Part shown: in pieces, positions 35,363 to 43,800 of the stretch
Numbering within the stretch: the first letter of the stretch is position 1
Layout of the letters: each line of letters begins with the position of its first letter
Origin: Streptomyces laurentii
GTDB lineage: Bacteria > Actinomycetota > Actinomycetes > Streptomycetales > Streptomycetaceae
Length of the DNA: 64,000 nt
Reading direction: 5' to 3'
Assembly (NCBI GenBank): GCA_002355495.1
Contig: AP017424.1
Location: 6,823,501-6,887,500 of the forward strand
Translations under genes and position numbers: made by a program
Notes under the pieces: model-generated
Told to the model about the DNA's origin: nothing
The model's database searches: none
The model's input: only the letters and a program-made list of their open reading frames with translations

Positions 35363-37423
35363 TCACGACATGCAGGTACCTGACCCGATGAACTGGCGTG
35401 TGCCGGTGTACGCGTCGTAGACGGCGACTGCCCAGCGTGTGTATGGCCAGCTCTTGTTGTTATGGAACTCGAGCGTGAGCTTACGGCAGACGGCCTCCTC
35501 GACCGTGCCTCTGAGATTGGACTGGGAGGCGTGGCTGGCGAATCGGCTGTTGGGGTCGTCGGTCCAGACGTAGGCGGCGTTCTCGACGGGGTCGAAGCCG
35601 AGGCTGATGCCGTCGTTGAGCGCGATGGGATCGTCGTTCGTCTCGGTGGTGTTGGAGTTCCAGGTGGCGACGATGGCCTTGACCGTGGCGTCGGCGACGC
35701 GGATCTCCGCCTTGTCGCTGCTGGGTATCTCGGCCGTTGCCATGCCGGATTCGTCTCCGTGCCACTGGCCGGCTGTTTCTGAGATGCAGCCGTCAGTGGC
35801 CTCGCTGTAGCCGAGGGCCGCTGCATCGAGATCGCCGTCGGACGTCTTCCAGTAGATGGCGAAGCGGCCGTAGGGCCAGGTGGCCGGGTCGTTCTTGAGG
35901 CGGTGGGCGAGAGCGGAGCAGGCCGCCATCTCACCGGCTCTGCTGAACACCTCCTGGTAGTTCTCTGGCAACTGCGGGACCGGCCCGCCGGTCACCATTA
36001 CGGTCTGTACCCGCTGGTTGAATGTGATCGTGGGCTTCATGAAGTCCATGTCCTTGGTGGCCAGCATGGACGTCATACGGTCCCGGATCGCCTTCTCGGC
36101 GTCATGCTCTTCGGGGCTGCCTGCGATGGTGCTCGCACTCCACTCGTCGGCAAGTGGTTGCGTTTCGTCGCCGGCGCGCGTGTAGGCCGGATTGGCCACT
36201 CCGGCGAGGGGATCCTTGGGGATCCTGATGGTCCGCGGATCGACTACAGCAGCGGATGGGGTCTCGGTAGGCGTGCCAGCAGTCATGGTTCCAGAAGCGC
36301 TGACCGGGGCGGATATCTCGGTGGAGGGTGTCGAAGGGGAGGCGCGGCCGGACGTGAGGTCCACGTCCGTCCGGTTGTCACTGCTGTAGAACGCGACAAT
36401 TCCGCCCGAGGCGGCGGCGACGGCGATTGCGGTGACGGCGGCGGTGATGAGCGCGTGCTTGCGCCTCGGGGGCGCGGGAAGGCTCCAGGTGGGGTCCTCC
36501 ATGCCGGGGAGGTTCCACGCGGTGGTGAGGTGGTCGCTGATCCGCGTCGGTTCAGGTTCGGCAGCTGCGCCGAGGGCCTGGGTCGCCTGACGGGCCAGGA
36601 GTCGCGCGCATTCTTCTGCTGCCGCTTCGGCGCTGATTCGCTCGGCGGGGTTCTTCGCAAGGGCCTTTGTCAGGGGTTCGCGCAGTTCGTCGGGGAGGCC
36701 GTCGAGATCGGGTTCCTGGGACATGACGCGGTAGGCGACCACGTCGGGTGCTCCGGTCCCGAAGGGGAGGCGCCCCGTGGCGGCGTAGGCGACGAGCGTG
36801 CCCCAGGCGAACATGTCACCCTCGGGTCCGGCGATGCCGGTGCGGTAGTGCTCGGGGCTGATCCACCCGGGAGTGCCGGTCATGACACCGGTCCGGGTCA
36901 CGGAGGTGCCGTCGGCGGCATGTGCGATACCGAAGTCCAGGACCCGGGGGCCGGCCGGGGTGAGGATGACGTTCTGCGGCTTTACATCCCGGTGGACGAC
37001 GCCGGCGGTATGGATCGCGGCGAGGGCCTGGGCGGTGCCGGTGGCGAAGGCGAACAGAGTGGCGCCGGTGAGCGCTCCGTGGGCAGCGAGATGCTGGTCG
37101 AGGGTGGACCCAGGCGCGTAGGCGGTGGCCAGCCAGGGGGTCTCGGCATCCGGGTCTGCTGCGAGGAGCGGGATGAGGCACGGCCCGTGCACACGCGAGG
37201 AGAGCTGGACTTCTCGGCGAAAGCGGGCTCGGAACTCAGGATCCTCGGCCTGCGCGGGGTGGATCACCTTCACGGCGACACGGAGGCCGGCTGGATCGAG
37301 ACCGGCGTGGACGGTGCCCATGCCACCCGAGCCGAGACGGCCGATGATCCGGTAGGGACCGACCCGCTTCGGGTCACCGGAGCGGGCAGGCTGTACCCGC
37401 CCGTCTACGCGAGCGATGCTCAC
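35363..37423 (-). CDS. Membrane Ser/Thr protein kinase (PknB-type)
   Basis: A 686-aa protein. The Hanks-type kinase domain (22-280) has the glycine loop GRLGSGGMGTVHAG (28-41), Lys52 in VAVKVI, HRDVKPQN (144-151), DFG (163-165) and TPGWISPEH. A basic juxtamembrane stretch precedes one TM helix (about 323-346), followed by a Thr/Ser/Pro-rich linker and an extracellular domain (about 400-686) with cysteines near the C-terminus. The sensor domain is unfamiliar. GTG 37423 has AGAGGA upstream. It lies alone at the right end of the island, reading inward. Confidence 0.88.
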   Translation of the reverse strand: MSIARVDGRVQPARSGDPKRVGPYRIIGRLGSGGMGTVHAGLDPAGLRVAVKVIHPAQAEDPEFRARFRREVQLSSRVHGPCLIPLLAADPDAETPWLATAYAPGSTLDQHLAAHGALTGATLFAFATGTAQALAAIHTAGVVHRDVKPQNVILTPAGPRVLDFGIAHAADGTSVTRTGVMTGTPGWISPEHYRTGIAGPEGDMFAWGTLVAYAATGRLPFGTGAPDVVAYRVMSQEPDLDGLPDELREPLTKALAKNPAERISAEAAAEECARLLARQATQALGAAAEPEPTRISDHLTTAWNLPGMEDPTWSLPAPPRRKHALITAAVTAIAVAAASGGIVAFYSSDNRTDVDLTSGRASPSTPSTEISAPVSASGTMTAGTPTETPSAAVVDPRTIRIPKDPLAGVANPAYTRAGDETQPLADEWSASTIAGSPEEHDAEKAIRDRMTSMLATKDMDFMKPTITFNQRVQTVMVTGGPVPQLPENYQEVFSRAGEMAACSALAHRLKNDPATWPYGRFAIYWKTSDGDLDAAALGYSEATDGCISETAGQWHGDESGMATAEIPSSDKAEIRVADATVKAIVATWNSNTTETNDDPIALNDGISLGFDPVENAAYVWTDDPNSRFASHASQSNLRGTVEEAVCRKLTLEFHNNKSWPYTRWAVAVYDAYTGTRQFIGSGTCMS

Positions 37424-37719
37424 AGGGTGTTCGTTCCTCTTCTGCGATGGAGCGCCATGAGGCTGACACACACCCATGAATGGAGTCCCCAGCCCAGGAA
37501 CGGGATGGTATCGGCAGACTGCCCCGATGGGCGGGGCAGTTCGCTGCATCGTTGTCTCTCGCAAGGATCTCCGAGGGGCATGAGGCTGGGCCCGGAGGCG
37601 AGTTGGGGACCAGTTGGGGACCACACGGCATGCGCGATGGTGCACGAAGGGCCGTCACGTGCACGATATGCGCCCGGATTAGGTCCGCTTTATCCAGAAA
37701 ATACTCCTGGTCCTTACTC
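37424..37719. other. Right end of island, non-coding
   Basis: Between the kinase start and the right attachment core I see no gene. The notable content is a pair of TTGGGGACCA direct repeats (37603-37612, 37614-37623) with 11-bp spacing, candidates for integrase arm sites. Confidence 0.5.
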
Positions 37720-37762
37720 CTGGGGGTCAAGGGGTCGCAGGTTCAAATCCTGTCGTCCCGAC
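37720..37762 (+). repeat. Right attachment site (att core; tRNA-Pro 3' fragment)
   Basis: An exact 43-bp copy of tRNA-Pro from anticodon loop to acceptor end, without the 5' half. It marks the right boundary of the island. It is not a functional tRNA. Confidence 0.92.
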
Positions 37763-37777
37763 TCGAAAGAGTCGTGA

Positions 37778-37819
37778 ATCGAGGGGCCGTTTCAGAGCAA
37801 TCTGAAACGGCCCCTCGAT
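37778..37819. terminator. Perfect 19-bp hairpin with T-tract
   Basis: Arms 37778-37796 and 37801-37819 are perfectly complementary around a GCAA loop, followed by CGTTTTT. This is a strong intrinsic terminator just outside the right att core. It was presumably once used by the tRNA gene, or by the older element. Confidence 0.85.
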
Positions 37820-37857
37820 CGTTTTTGGGGACCACTTGGGGACCAACCCTGTCTTGA

Positions 37858-38110
37858 CCGTGTCGGCGGGCGACGGCGATCGGGCTCGGAAGGGGCCGGG
37901 GGCGCGGAGCACGCTGAGGCGCGCGGTCAGTGCCGCGCCGGCGGCGGTGATCTGACGGACGTCGGGGTGCGGGTAGCGCTGGGTCGTGGTCATCGCGGCC
38001 CATGGGACCGAGGCCGGGCAGTTGCCCTGGTTCGCCCGGTTCCCATGGACCCGATCCGTTGGCGTCGTCAAGGGATCGTGTGACGACTGGGCGAGGCGGA
38101 TCCCCGACGC
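37858..38110 (-). pseudogene. C-terminal remnant of a second tyrosine integrase
   Basis: The reverse strand encodes AAMTTTQRYPHPDVRQITAAG and a following Arg/Pro-rich tail. MTTTQRY-HPD is the nucleophile-Tyr block of tyrosine recombinases, often preceded by LGHA. The N-terminal catalytic parts are gone. It reads toward the right att core, as an integrase should, so an older element once occupied the same tRNA. The frame continues into the att core as a run-on, which is common for tRNA-embedded integrases. Confidence 0.65.
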
Positions 38111-38630
38111 CGTATTTCTGGCGCACTCCGACCGCCCTCCCTGAAGGACCGTCAAGAACGCAGCCCTAAACGTGACGCAGCGCTACACGCCACCTGGCTG
38201 TGGCTATACGAGAACAGGGCCGAGTAAGCCGTCGGACCGGTTCCGGCCTGGTGGCCAGCGGTCGCGGTGGAAGGTGTAGCCCTCTGTGGGGAGTTCTACA
38301 GGTACCTGCCGGAGCGGGTGGCGGAAGAGGGTGTTGGCCTGGCGGGTGCTGCTCAGCCGCAGACTGTCGGTGAGGTGGGCGTCGAGCCGGGCTGAGTGGA
38401 AGCACATCTTGGAGTCGAGCCGGTCGGCGCGTTTGGTACGGAAAGCGAGTTCGGTGGCCGGTGCGGGGCCCCCGCTGCGGTCAGCCCCCGGTCAGCGCGG
38501 TGCGGCCCATCGATGCCGTTGGACTTGTTGTCCATGTCTGGAATGACAATCTAATATGAGGATGGCAGGATGCCCGCGTGCCGCGAGACCCAGTGACAGC
38601 ACGTCGAGCGAGTAGAAGCCGGAATCGCCC
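38111..38630. other. Region without a recognised gene; promoter for PLP operon
   Basis: Short frames exist but none is convincing. A promoter-like pair TTGTCC (38528-38533) and TAATAT (38552-38557), 18 bp apart, lies 74 bp before the PLP enzyme gene. TTGTC/GACAA (38528-38532, 38545-38549) form an inverted repeat over it that may be a regulator site. Confidence 0.45.
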
Positions 38631-39815
38631 ATGAACGCCGAACAGCACTCAGCCGTCACCGCCCCCCACCTGTACGACCGGTCCGGGAAGCGCTACTCCT
38701 TGGACGACCCCCGCTGGCGGGGCGAGGACGGCAGCCCCCTCGCTGTCAGTGCACTGCCGGGCCTGCGTCCCGAGCAGATCGACACCGCCGAACGGTCCCT
38801 GTGGCGCTACCACGCGGCCCTGCCCGTCCCGGCCGCCCGCCGGGTGAGCCTGGGCGAAGGGTGCACGCCGATGGTTCCGCTCGACTGGGCCGGCCGACGC
38901 GTCCACTTCAAACTGGAGTGGTTCAACCCGACCTCCAGCTTCAAGGACCGGGGCGTATCGGTGATGATGTCCCACCTCGCGGCGCACCTCGCCGACCGCG
39001 TACTTGAGGACAGTTCGGGCAACGGCGGTTCCGCGGTGGCCGCCTACGCCGCCGCTGCCGGTATCCACGCCAAGATCATCGTTCCCGCCGCCACCTCGGC
39101 GGCCAAGATCCTTCAGGCCCGCGCCTACGGAGCTGAGATCGAGCTCGTGGGCGGCACCCGCGACGAGGTCTCGGACGAGGCGATCCGGCAGTCGGAGCGG
39201 ATCCCCTACGCCAGCCACAACTGGCACCCCATGTTCATCCAGGGCACCAAGACCATCGCCTACGAGATGTGGGAGTCACTCGGCTTCACGGCTCCCGACA
39301 ACGTGGTCCTCGTGGCCGGAGCCGGCAGCAACGTCATCGGGTGCGACATCGCGTTCGGTGAACTGCTCCACGCCGGTCAGATCGACAGGCTCCCGCGCCT
39401 GTTCGTCGGGCAGCCCGAGCACTGGGCGACCATCGCCGACACGTTCAACGGCATCGACCCGGCCGGCCGCGGCGAGCGTGTGCCGACGATCGCCGAGGGC
39501 GCGTCCATCGCTCACCCGGTCCGGCTGCCCGAGGCGGTGGAGGCCATCCGCCGCTCCGACGGCGCCGCCTACGCCGTCTCCGAGGCGGAGATCCACGCCG
39601 CGGTCCGCGCACTGAGCGCGCGGGGCCTGTACGCCGAGCCGACCAGCAGCGTCGCCGCGGCAACACTCGATCACTTCATCAAGACCGGGCAGATCGCTCC
39701 CGACGAGACGACCGTGGTGGTACTCACCGGCGCGGGACTGAAGTCCGCCGAGAAGATGGCCGCCGTGTTCGCCGGGCACGGTGAGGGCCCTCACGAATCG
39801 AGCAGCGCCCGATGA
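38631..39815 (+). CDS. PLP-dependent threonine synthase-like enzyme
   Basis: A 394-aa fold-type II PLP enzyme. The PLP Lys lies in NPTSSFKDRGVS (about 105-116), the substrate/phosphate loop is SSGNGGSAVAAYAAAAG (about 129-145), and the C-terminal block VLTGAGLKSAEKM binds the pyridine ring region. The family covers threonine synthase, threonine/serine dehydratase and diaminopropionate lyases. It is the first gene of a coupled unit with a YheO/DauR regulator (4-bp ATGA overlap) and RidA. RidA removes reactive enamines released by dehydratases, so a dehydratase or lyase role on an amino acid fits better than threonine synthesis. Confidence 0.88.
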   Translation: MNAEQHSAVTAPHLYDRSGKRYSLDDPRWRGEDGSPLAVSALPGLRPEQIDTAERSLWRYHAALPVPAARRVSLGEGCTPMVPLDWAGRRVHFKLEWFNPTSSFKDRGVSVMMSHLAAHLADRVLEDSSGNGGSAVAAYAAAAGIHAKIIVPAATSAAKILQARAYGAEIELVGGTRDEVSDEAIRQSERIPYASHNWHPMFIQGTKTIAYEMWESLGFTAPDNVVLVAGAGSNVIGCDIAFGELLHAGQIDRLPRLFVGQPEHWATIADTFNGIDPAGRGERVPTIAEGASIAHPVRLPEAVEAIRRSDGAAYAVSEAEIHAAVRALSARGLYAEPTSSVAAATLDHFIKTGQIAPDETTVVVLTGAGLKSAEKMAAVFAGHGEGPHESSSAR

Positions 39816-40519
39816 CCCACCCCACCGGCCGTGCGGACGACGAACGCGCCGCCCGGCCCGCCGTGCCGGAAGACAAGCGCCGCGTACCGGACGACGAGCA
39901 CCTCCTACGGGAAGCCGAGCGCATCGCCGTCGCCGTCGGGCGCATGTTCCCGGGATTGTGCGAGGTCGTCCTGCACGATCTGCGCCTACCCGACAACGCC
40001 ATCCGCGTCATCGAGAACAACCTGTCCGGGCGGCAGATCGGCGACCCCGCCACCGAGCTGGGCCTGCGCCGCATCGCGGACCCCGACTACCCCGGCGTCA
40101 TCCAGAACTACAGCAACCAGTTCCCCGATGGACGCCCGGCCAAGAGCACATCTATCGGCATCAAGAACGCCGAGGGACGTTATGTCGCGGCCCTGTGCCT
40201 GAACCTGGACGTCAGTACGCTGTCGCCGCTGGCCCTGACCCTGGCCAACCTCGTCGCCACGGACGTCGAACACCAAGGCGAGGTCCTGGAGACGCTGCGC
40301 GACCGCACCGAACGCGAACTCCGGTCGGCCATCGACTCCTTCGCCGCGGAGCGTTCCAATACCCCGCGTGGTCTCAGCCGGGACCAGAAGCGCGAGCTGG
40401 TACGTCGGTTGCATCGCGAGGGCTTCTTCGAGACCCGCAGTTCTGCACAACTCATCGCCGACCAGTTGGGCGTCTCCCGGGCGACTGTCTACAACTACAC
40501 GAAGCAGCCGTACCGATGA
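39812..40519 (+). CDS. YheO/DauR-type PAS-HTH regulator
   Basis: A 235-aa regulator. The N-terminal YheO-like PAS domain (about 35-150: GLCEVVLHDLRLPDNAIRVIENN, KSTSIGIKNAEGRYVAALCLN) senses a small molecule. The C-terminal DNA-binding domain (about 185-232: RGLSRDQKRELVRRLHREGFFETRSS, LGVSRATVYNYTK) matches the DauR helix-turn-helix. DauR represses D-arginine use in pseudomonads. The start overlaps the PLP gene stop, so it should control this same operon, perhaps via 38528-38549. Confidence 0.88.
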   Translation: MTHPTGRADDERAARPAVPEDKRRVPDDEHLLREAERIAVAVGRMFPGLCEVVLHDLRLPDNAIRVIENNLSGRQIGDPATELGLRRIADPDYPGVIQNYSNQFPDGRPAKSTSIGIKNAEGRYVAALCLNLDVSTLSPLALTLANLVATDVEHQGEVLETLRDRTERELRSAIDSFAAERSNTPRGLSRDQKRELVRRLHREGFFETRSSAQLIADQLGVSRATVYNYTKQPYR

Positions 40520-40561
40520 ACATCCCAGGACCGGCCACGACATCCCTCAGGAAGAGCATCC

Positions 40562-40996
40562 ATGACCGACTCCCCGACCCGCCGAACGACCGGTTCCGGC
40601 AACATCCGCCTGGCCAACAGCACCGCCATGATCGCCCCGCTCGGCCACTACTCGCACGTCGCGGTCCACAACGGCGTCGCCCATGTATCCGGCCAGCTAC
40701 CGCTTCGTGCGGACGGCACCCCCGCGACGAAGGAGCCGTTCGGCACCCAGGCGCGGATGGTCCTGCACAACCTCGACAACTGCCTGGCTGCGGTCGGCAC
40801 GGATCGTGACCACTTGATCTCCGTGACCGTCTACGTCACCGACATCGCCCAATGGCCCGAGTTCGACGCGATCTATTCCGAATGGCTCGGCTCGCATCGG
40901 CCCGCCCGCGCGGTCGCCGGCGTGAGCAGCCTGCACTACGGTGCCGCCGTCGAGGTCCAGGCCGTCGCGGCCATGGACGCGGGCGGCTGGGAATGA
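40562..40996 (+). CDS. RidA-family enamine/imine deaminase
   Basis: A 144-aa Rid/YjgF protein: AHVSGQLPLRADGTPA (about 40-55), a QARMVLHNLDNCLAAVG helix, VTVYVTDIAQWPEFDAIY, and the C-terminal EVQAVAAM strand. A substrate-carboxylate Arg is expected near SHRPARAVAGVSSL. It hydrolyses 2-aminoacrylate-type intermediates made by PLP enzymes. It lies 42 bp after the regulator and almost certainly serves the PLP enzyme at 38631. Confidence 0.9.
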   Translation: MTDSPTRRTTGSGNIRLANSTAMIAPLGHYSHVAVHNGVAHVSGQLPLRADGTPATKEPFGTQARMVLHNLDNCLAAVGTDRDHLISVTVYVTDIAQWPEFDAIYSEWLGSHRPARAVAGVSSLHYGAAVEVQAVAAMDAGGWE

Positions 40997-41742
40997 CCGA
41001 GCGGGCGGCGAACGCCGCCTGACCGGAGGTCTCTGCGTGCTGACCTCCGGCGGCAGCATCGACAAGATCCACCCTCCAGGGTGACGGCCGCGGGGAACAA
41101 CGGTACAGCCGTTGGCACTGAAAATGATCGGGTGGCACGTACGTGATCTTCTGGAACCCGTTCGCCGGCGGGTGGTTCTGCGACCGGGGCGACGAGGAGG
41201 ACTGCCTGCTCGGCGAGGCGCACGCGCCCATCGAGGGCGCCGTCGTCCCCCGGCCCGCCGACGTGGTGTCCGCGGTGATGCTCCGGTTCGAACCGCGGCG
41301 GCTCGACGCGCTGCCGCTGAATCGCGGCAGGGCGGGCCGGAAACGTTGTCGATTTCGTCGTGCGGGGAGAGGAAATCGCCATGCCAGTTGACGCTGATGA
41401 GTGGCATGTGAGGGTGTTCATCCAGCCAGGCGCCGGCGGCGTGAAGGACATCGCCCTCCTCCGCGCTTGTCTCGGGTTCCGAGAAGGCGTAAGGCATGTA
41501 AGGGGACATGCCGATCACCTACATGCCTTACAAGTATCCAAGGGTCGTCAGGCATGTTGGGGACATGGGGCAGTCTGCTAGACCTCGGTTCGGTCGAGCC
41601 GGGGTCCCACCGCGCCGCTTTCGGTCGGCTACCTGGTCGCGGCGGTCTGGATTGTGTCGGCGATGCCCCGCCACGCTGCTGCGCGTTCGACTGCTGGTGC
41701 CGGCGGCGGCAGCGCGTTCCGGCCACGGAGCGGTTGCGCCAG
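40997..41742. other. Gene-poor region with repeats and gene debris
   Basis: About 745 bp. A reverse-strand start near 41518 (MIGMSPYMPYAFSEPETSAEEG, then a run to about 41340) reads like the N-terminus of a real protein but dissolves into low-complexity sequence, so it is probably a truncated gene. Inverted and direct repeats of GGCATGT/ACATGCC lie upstream of it at 41489-41570. I see nothing else. Confidence 0.4.
41489..41570. repeat. Clustered GGCATGT / ACATGCC operator-like repeats
   Basis: 12-bp arms GTAAGGCATGTA (41489-41500) and TACATGCCTTAC (41520-41531) form an inverted repeat. Inside lies GGCATGT-N6-ACATGCC (41493-41512), and a diverged copy occurs at 41551-41570. The cluster looks like a multi-site operator for a dimeric regulator. 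Confidence 0.55.
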
Positions 41743-42144
41743 TCAGGCCCTGCCGGTTACCGGGTCACTGCACGTCCTCCAGTACACCTTGCCGTCGTCC
41801 CGGACACACACCTCGAATCGGACGATGGCGCCGTCCACGAAGTCATAGTTGTATTCGGCCGTGGTACCGGCACCCTTCGAGTTATGCATGTCACCGATGT
41901 AGGCGTTGTCGACGGTCACCGTTCCATAGCAGCCGGCGCCGTCCTTAAGGTTGTCGTTCAGGTAGAAGTGCTCGCCATAGTCATCGAACTGGAGGTCGCA
42001 CGCGCCGTCCGAGTACCCGTCGAAGGGTCGACTCCAGGCTCTGGCGTCGGAGCCAGCCCAGGCGGATCCGGAATTGGTGAAGGTGAGCGTGATGGTCGCG
42101 GCCGTAGCGGCGAGTACGGTCGCTGTGCGTTTGAGCGTAGACAT
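41743..42144 (-). CDS. Small secreted protein, paralogue A
   Basis: A 133-aa protein with a Sec signal peptide (MSTLKRTATVLAATAATITL, cleavage after about residue 33, SAWA-G). The mature domain of about 100 aa has four cysteines (CDLQF, GCYGTV, FEVCV, RTCSD) that could pair, and the conserved FYLNDNLKDGAGCY. No named family. ATG 42144 follows GAGGAG. It is 45-50% similar by eye to the protein encoded at 42177, so it arose by tandem duplication. Extracellular; function unknown. Confidence 0.82.
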   Translation of the reverse strand: MSTLKRTATVLAATAATITLTFTNSGSAWAGSDARAWSRPFDGYSDGACDLQFDDYGEHFYLNDNLKDGAGCYGTVTVDNAYIGDMHNSKGAGTTAEYNYDFVDGAIVRFEVCVRDDGKVYWRTCSDPVTGRA

Positions 42145-42176
42145 CCGTGCTCCTCGTTCAGTGGCGGGAATGCTGG

Positions 42177-42575
42177 TCAGGCTAGGGCGGAGTCCTTGCC
42201 GCAGGTATCGATCCACAGAATGCCGTTGTCGGTGATGCATACCTCGAACGTGATGGAGGCGCCCTCGGGGAAGTCGTAGTTTCGGTGAACCGTGGTGCCA
42301 GCACCCTTGGTGTTGGTGAACGTGCCGGTATGGCCTGCGTCGTCCTCCCAAGAGGCGTAGCAGCCGGCGCCGTCCTTGAGATTGTCGTTGAGGTAGAAGT
42401 GATCACCGTAGGAAACGAACTGGAGGTCGCAGGCGCCGTCCTCGAGATTGTCCCATTTCACGCTCCATGCCCTGCCGTTGGTACCCGCCCAGGCGGATCC
42501 GGAGAAGGTGAAGCCGAGGGTCAGGATGCTGGCCGTAGCGGCGAGCACGGTCATGGCGCGTTTGATCCTGGGCAT
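42177..42575 (-). CDS. Small secreted protein, paralogue B
   Basis: A 132-aa secreted protein. The signal peptide spans about 1-31 (basic MPRIKR start, SAWA-G cleavage site). The mature part has the same four-cysteine frame as the downstream copy and the identical FYLNDNLKDGAGCY block, then TKGAGTTVHRNYDFPEGA and a C-terminal Cys. It lies 32 bp upstream of paralogue A on the same strand, so the two are probably one transcript. Confidence 0.83.
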   Translation of the reverse strand: MPRIKRAMTVLAATASILTLGFTFSGSAWAGTNGRAWSVKWDNLEDGACDLQFVSYGDHFYLNDNLKDGAGCYASWEDDAGHTGTFTNTKGAGTTVHRNYDFPEGASITFEVCITDNGILWIDTCGKDSALA

Positions 42576-42897
42576 AGGTGTTCCTTACTTAGGGGTCGGT
42601 AATTCGGACAGAGCGTGCTACTCGTGCGTAGCCACGTTCTAAGGGAAGCCCAGAGGGGCCGCAGCGTTTGCACAGGTATTGGGCCGTCAGCTTCGACGCA
42701 ACTCTCCCCCTTGTTGTTCGAACAACGTCTCCGCACAGGTGATGTTTCGCGGTGCGGACCTACGCCTCAACGAGCGACCACCTGCACCGATCACTTTGCT
42801 GCTCGCTTGACCTGACAACATCAGTCAGCCGCACGATCTCGAGCGCCTTGAGGCGGAGGCTGTCCCAGTCGCCCTCATCCTGCGGGAGGACACCCAT

Positions 42898-43130
42898 GGG
42901 CTGAGCCGGCCGGGCTTGCGCTTGCCGGGCGCCAGGGCCAGAGGCCGTATCGGCTGATGGTCCTTCCGACGGCCGTCGGGGAGATCCCGCAGGGTAGGGC
43001 GAGCCGGCGCATGCTGAGGCTGGTGCGGCAGTACATCGCCACCAGCAGGACCCGCTCACCCAGTACTGGGTGAGCTGAGGTGGTGCCGATCGCCTTGGTG
43101 GTCGGGGACGGTGCGACCGCGATGAACTCC
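42898..43130 (-). pseudogene. IS5-type transposase remnant
   Basis: The reverse strand carries HPVLGERVLLVAMYCRTSLS then MRRLALPCGISPTAVGRTIS, a helix-turn-helix block like that at the N-terminus of IS5-family transposases (usual form RTNLTMRQLAPLFGVS). No catalytic domain or terminal inverted repeats remain. Similarity begins near 43,125 and is lost past 42,900. Confidence 0.5.
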
Positions 43131-43335
43131 CGGCGGCGGAGGCCCCTTTTTGTGAATCCGCCGGTAACGGGACAGGTGACACGGCAGGGTGAATCGCGTG
43201 TTCGTCCCGGGCGGGGCGAGCGCGGGGACTGCTATCACTTCGGGTGACCAAGTGGTGGTGCAGGGTCGTCATTCGCGTGTGTGTGGTGGTGCTGTTCCTG
43301 TGGCCCCGCGTACCTCGGTCATCGAGGAGCACTCC
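43131..43335. other. Non-coding stretch before broken secreted gene
   Basis: No gene recognised. GAGGAG at 43324-43329 is the ribosome site of the pseudogene that follows. Confidence 0.4.
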
Positions 43336-43579
43336 ATGAAGATCCGCGGTCCCGGCCGTTCCGTCCGCGTGGCCGCCGGTGCGGTGGCCATCGGCCTCGA
43401 GATGGGCCCGAGCGCCGTCACTGCGCGGGCCGCAGGCAGTCCCTGGTGCTGGGCAACGTCCACATAGGACGTACGCCGACAAGCGCCTGGACATCCGGGA
43501 CCAGAGCGCGGCGGACGAGGCGTTCATCGTCCGGAACAGCCGCACCAGCGGCTTAAGTCAGAGCTTCCGCATCGGTTGA
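43336..43579 (+). pseudogene. Secreted small protein with two frameshifts
   Basis: ATG 43336 behind GAGGAG starts a signal peptide (MKIRGPGRSVRVAAGAVAIG). The reading then shifts near 43437 (QSLVLGNVHIG is in the +1 frame) and again near 43468 (TYADKRLDIRDQSAADEAFI onward to the stop at 43579). Joined, it would be about 80 aa. Both breaks lie in short runs, so the gene is decayed or misread. Confidence 0.6.
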
Positions 43580-43800
43580 GCCTGAAGCCTGAAGAACGAA
43601 GGGCTGACGGGCACTGAGGCCCGATTGCCCTTCGGGGTCGCACGGCACTCCCCGCAGCGAGCCGGCCGGCCGGCGGATGTGGCGGACAGACACCGAAAGG
43701 CTGGGCGCGGGAGGGGACTTACCGGGACGATCGTCGTGAATGACGGCCGACCGCGCGGATGCGGCCAGCCCTTCATGGGAAGACAACGGAAGGAAGAGCC

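Noticed and set aside
38204..38407. 67-codon reverse frame
   Set aside because: No ribosome site or family; sequence is not protein-like beyond a short stretch.
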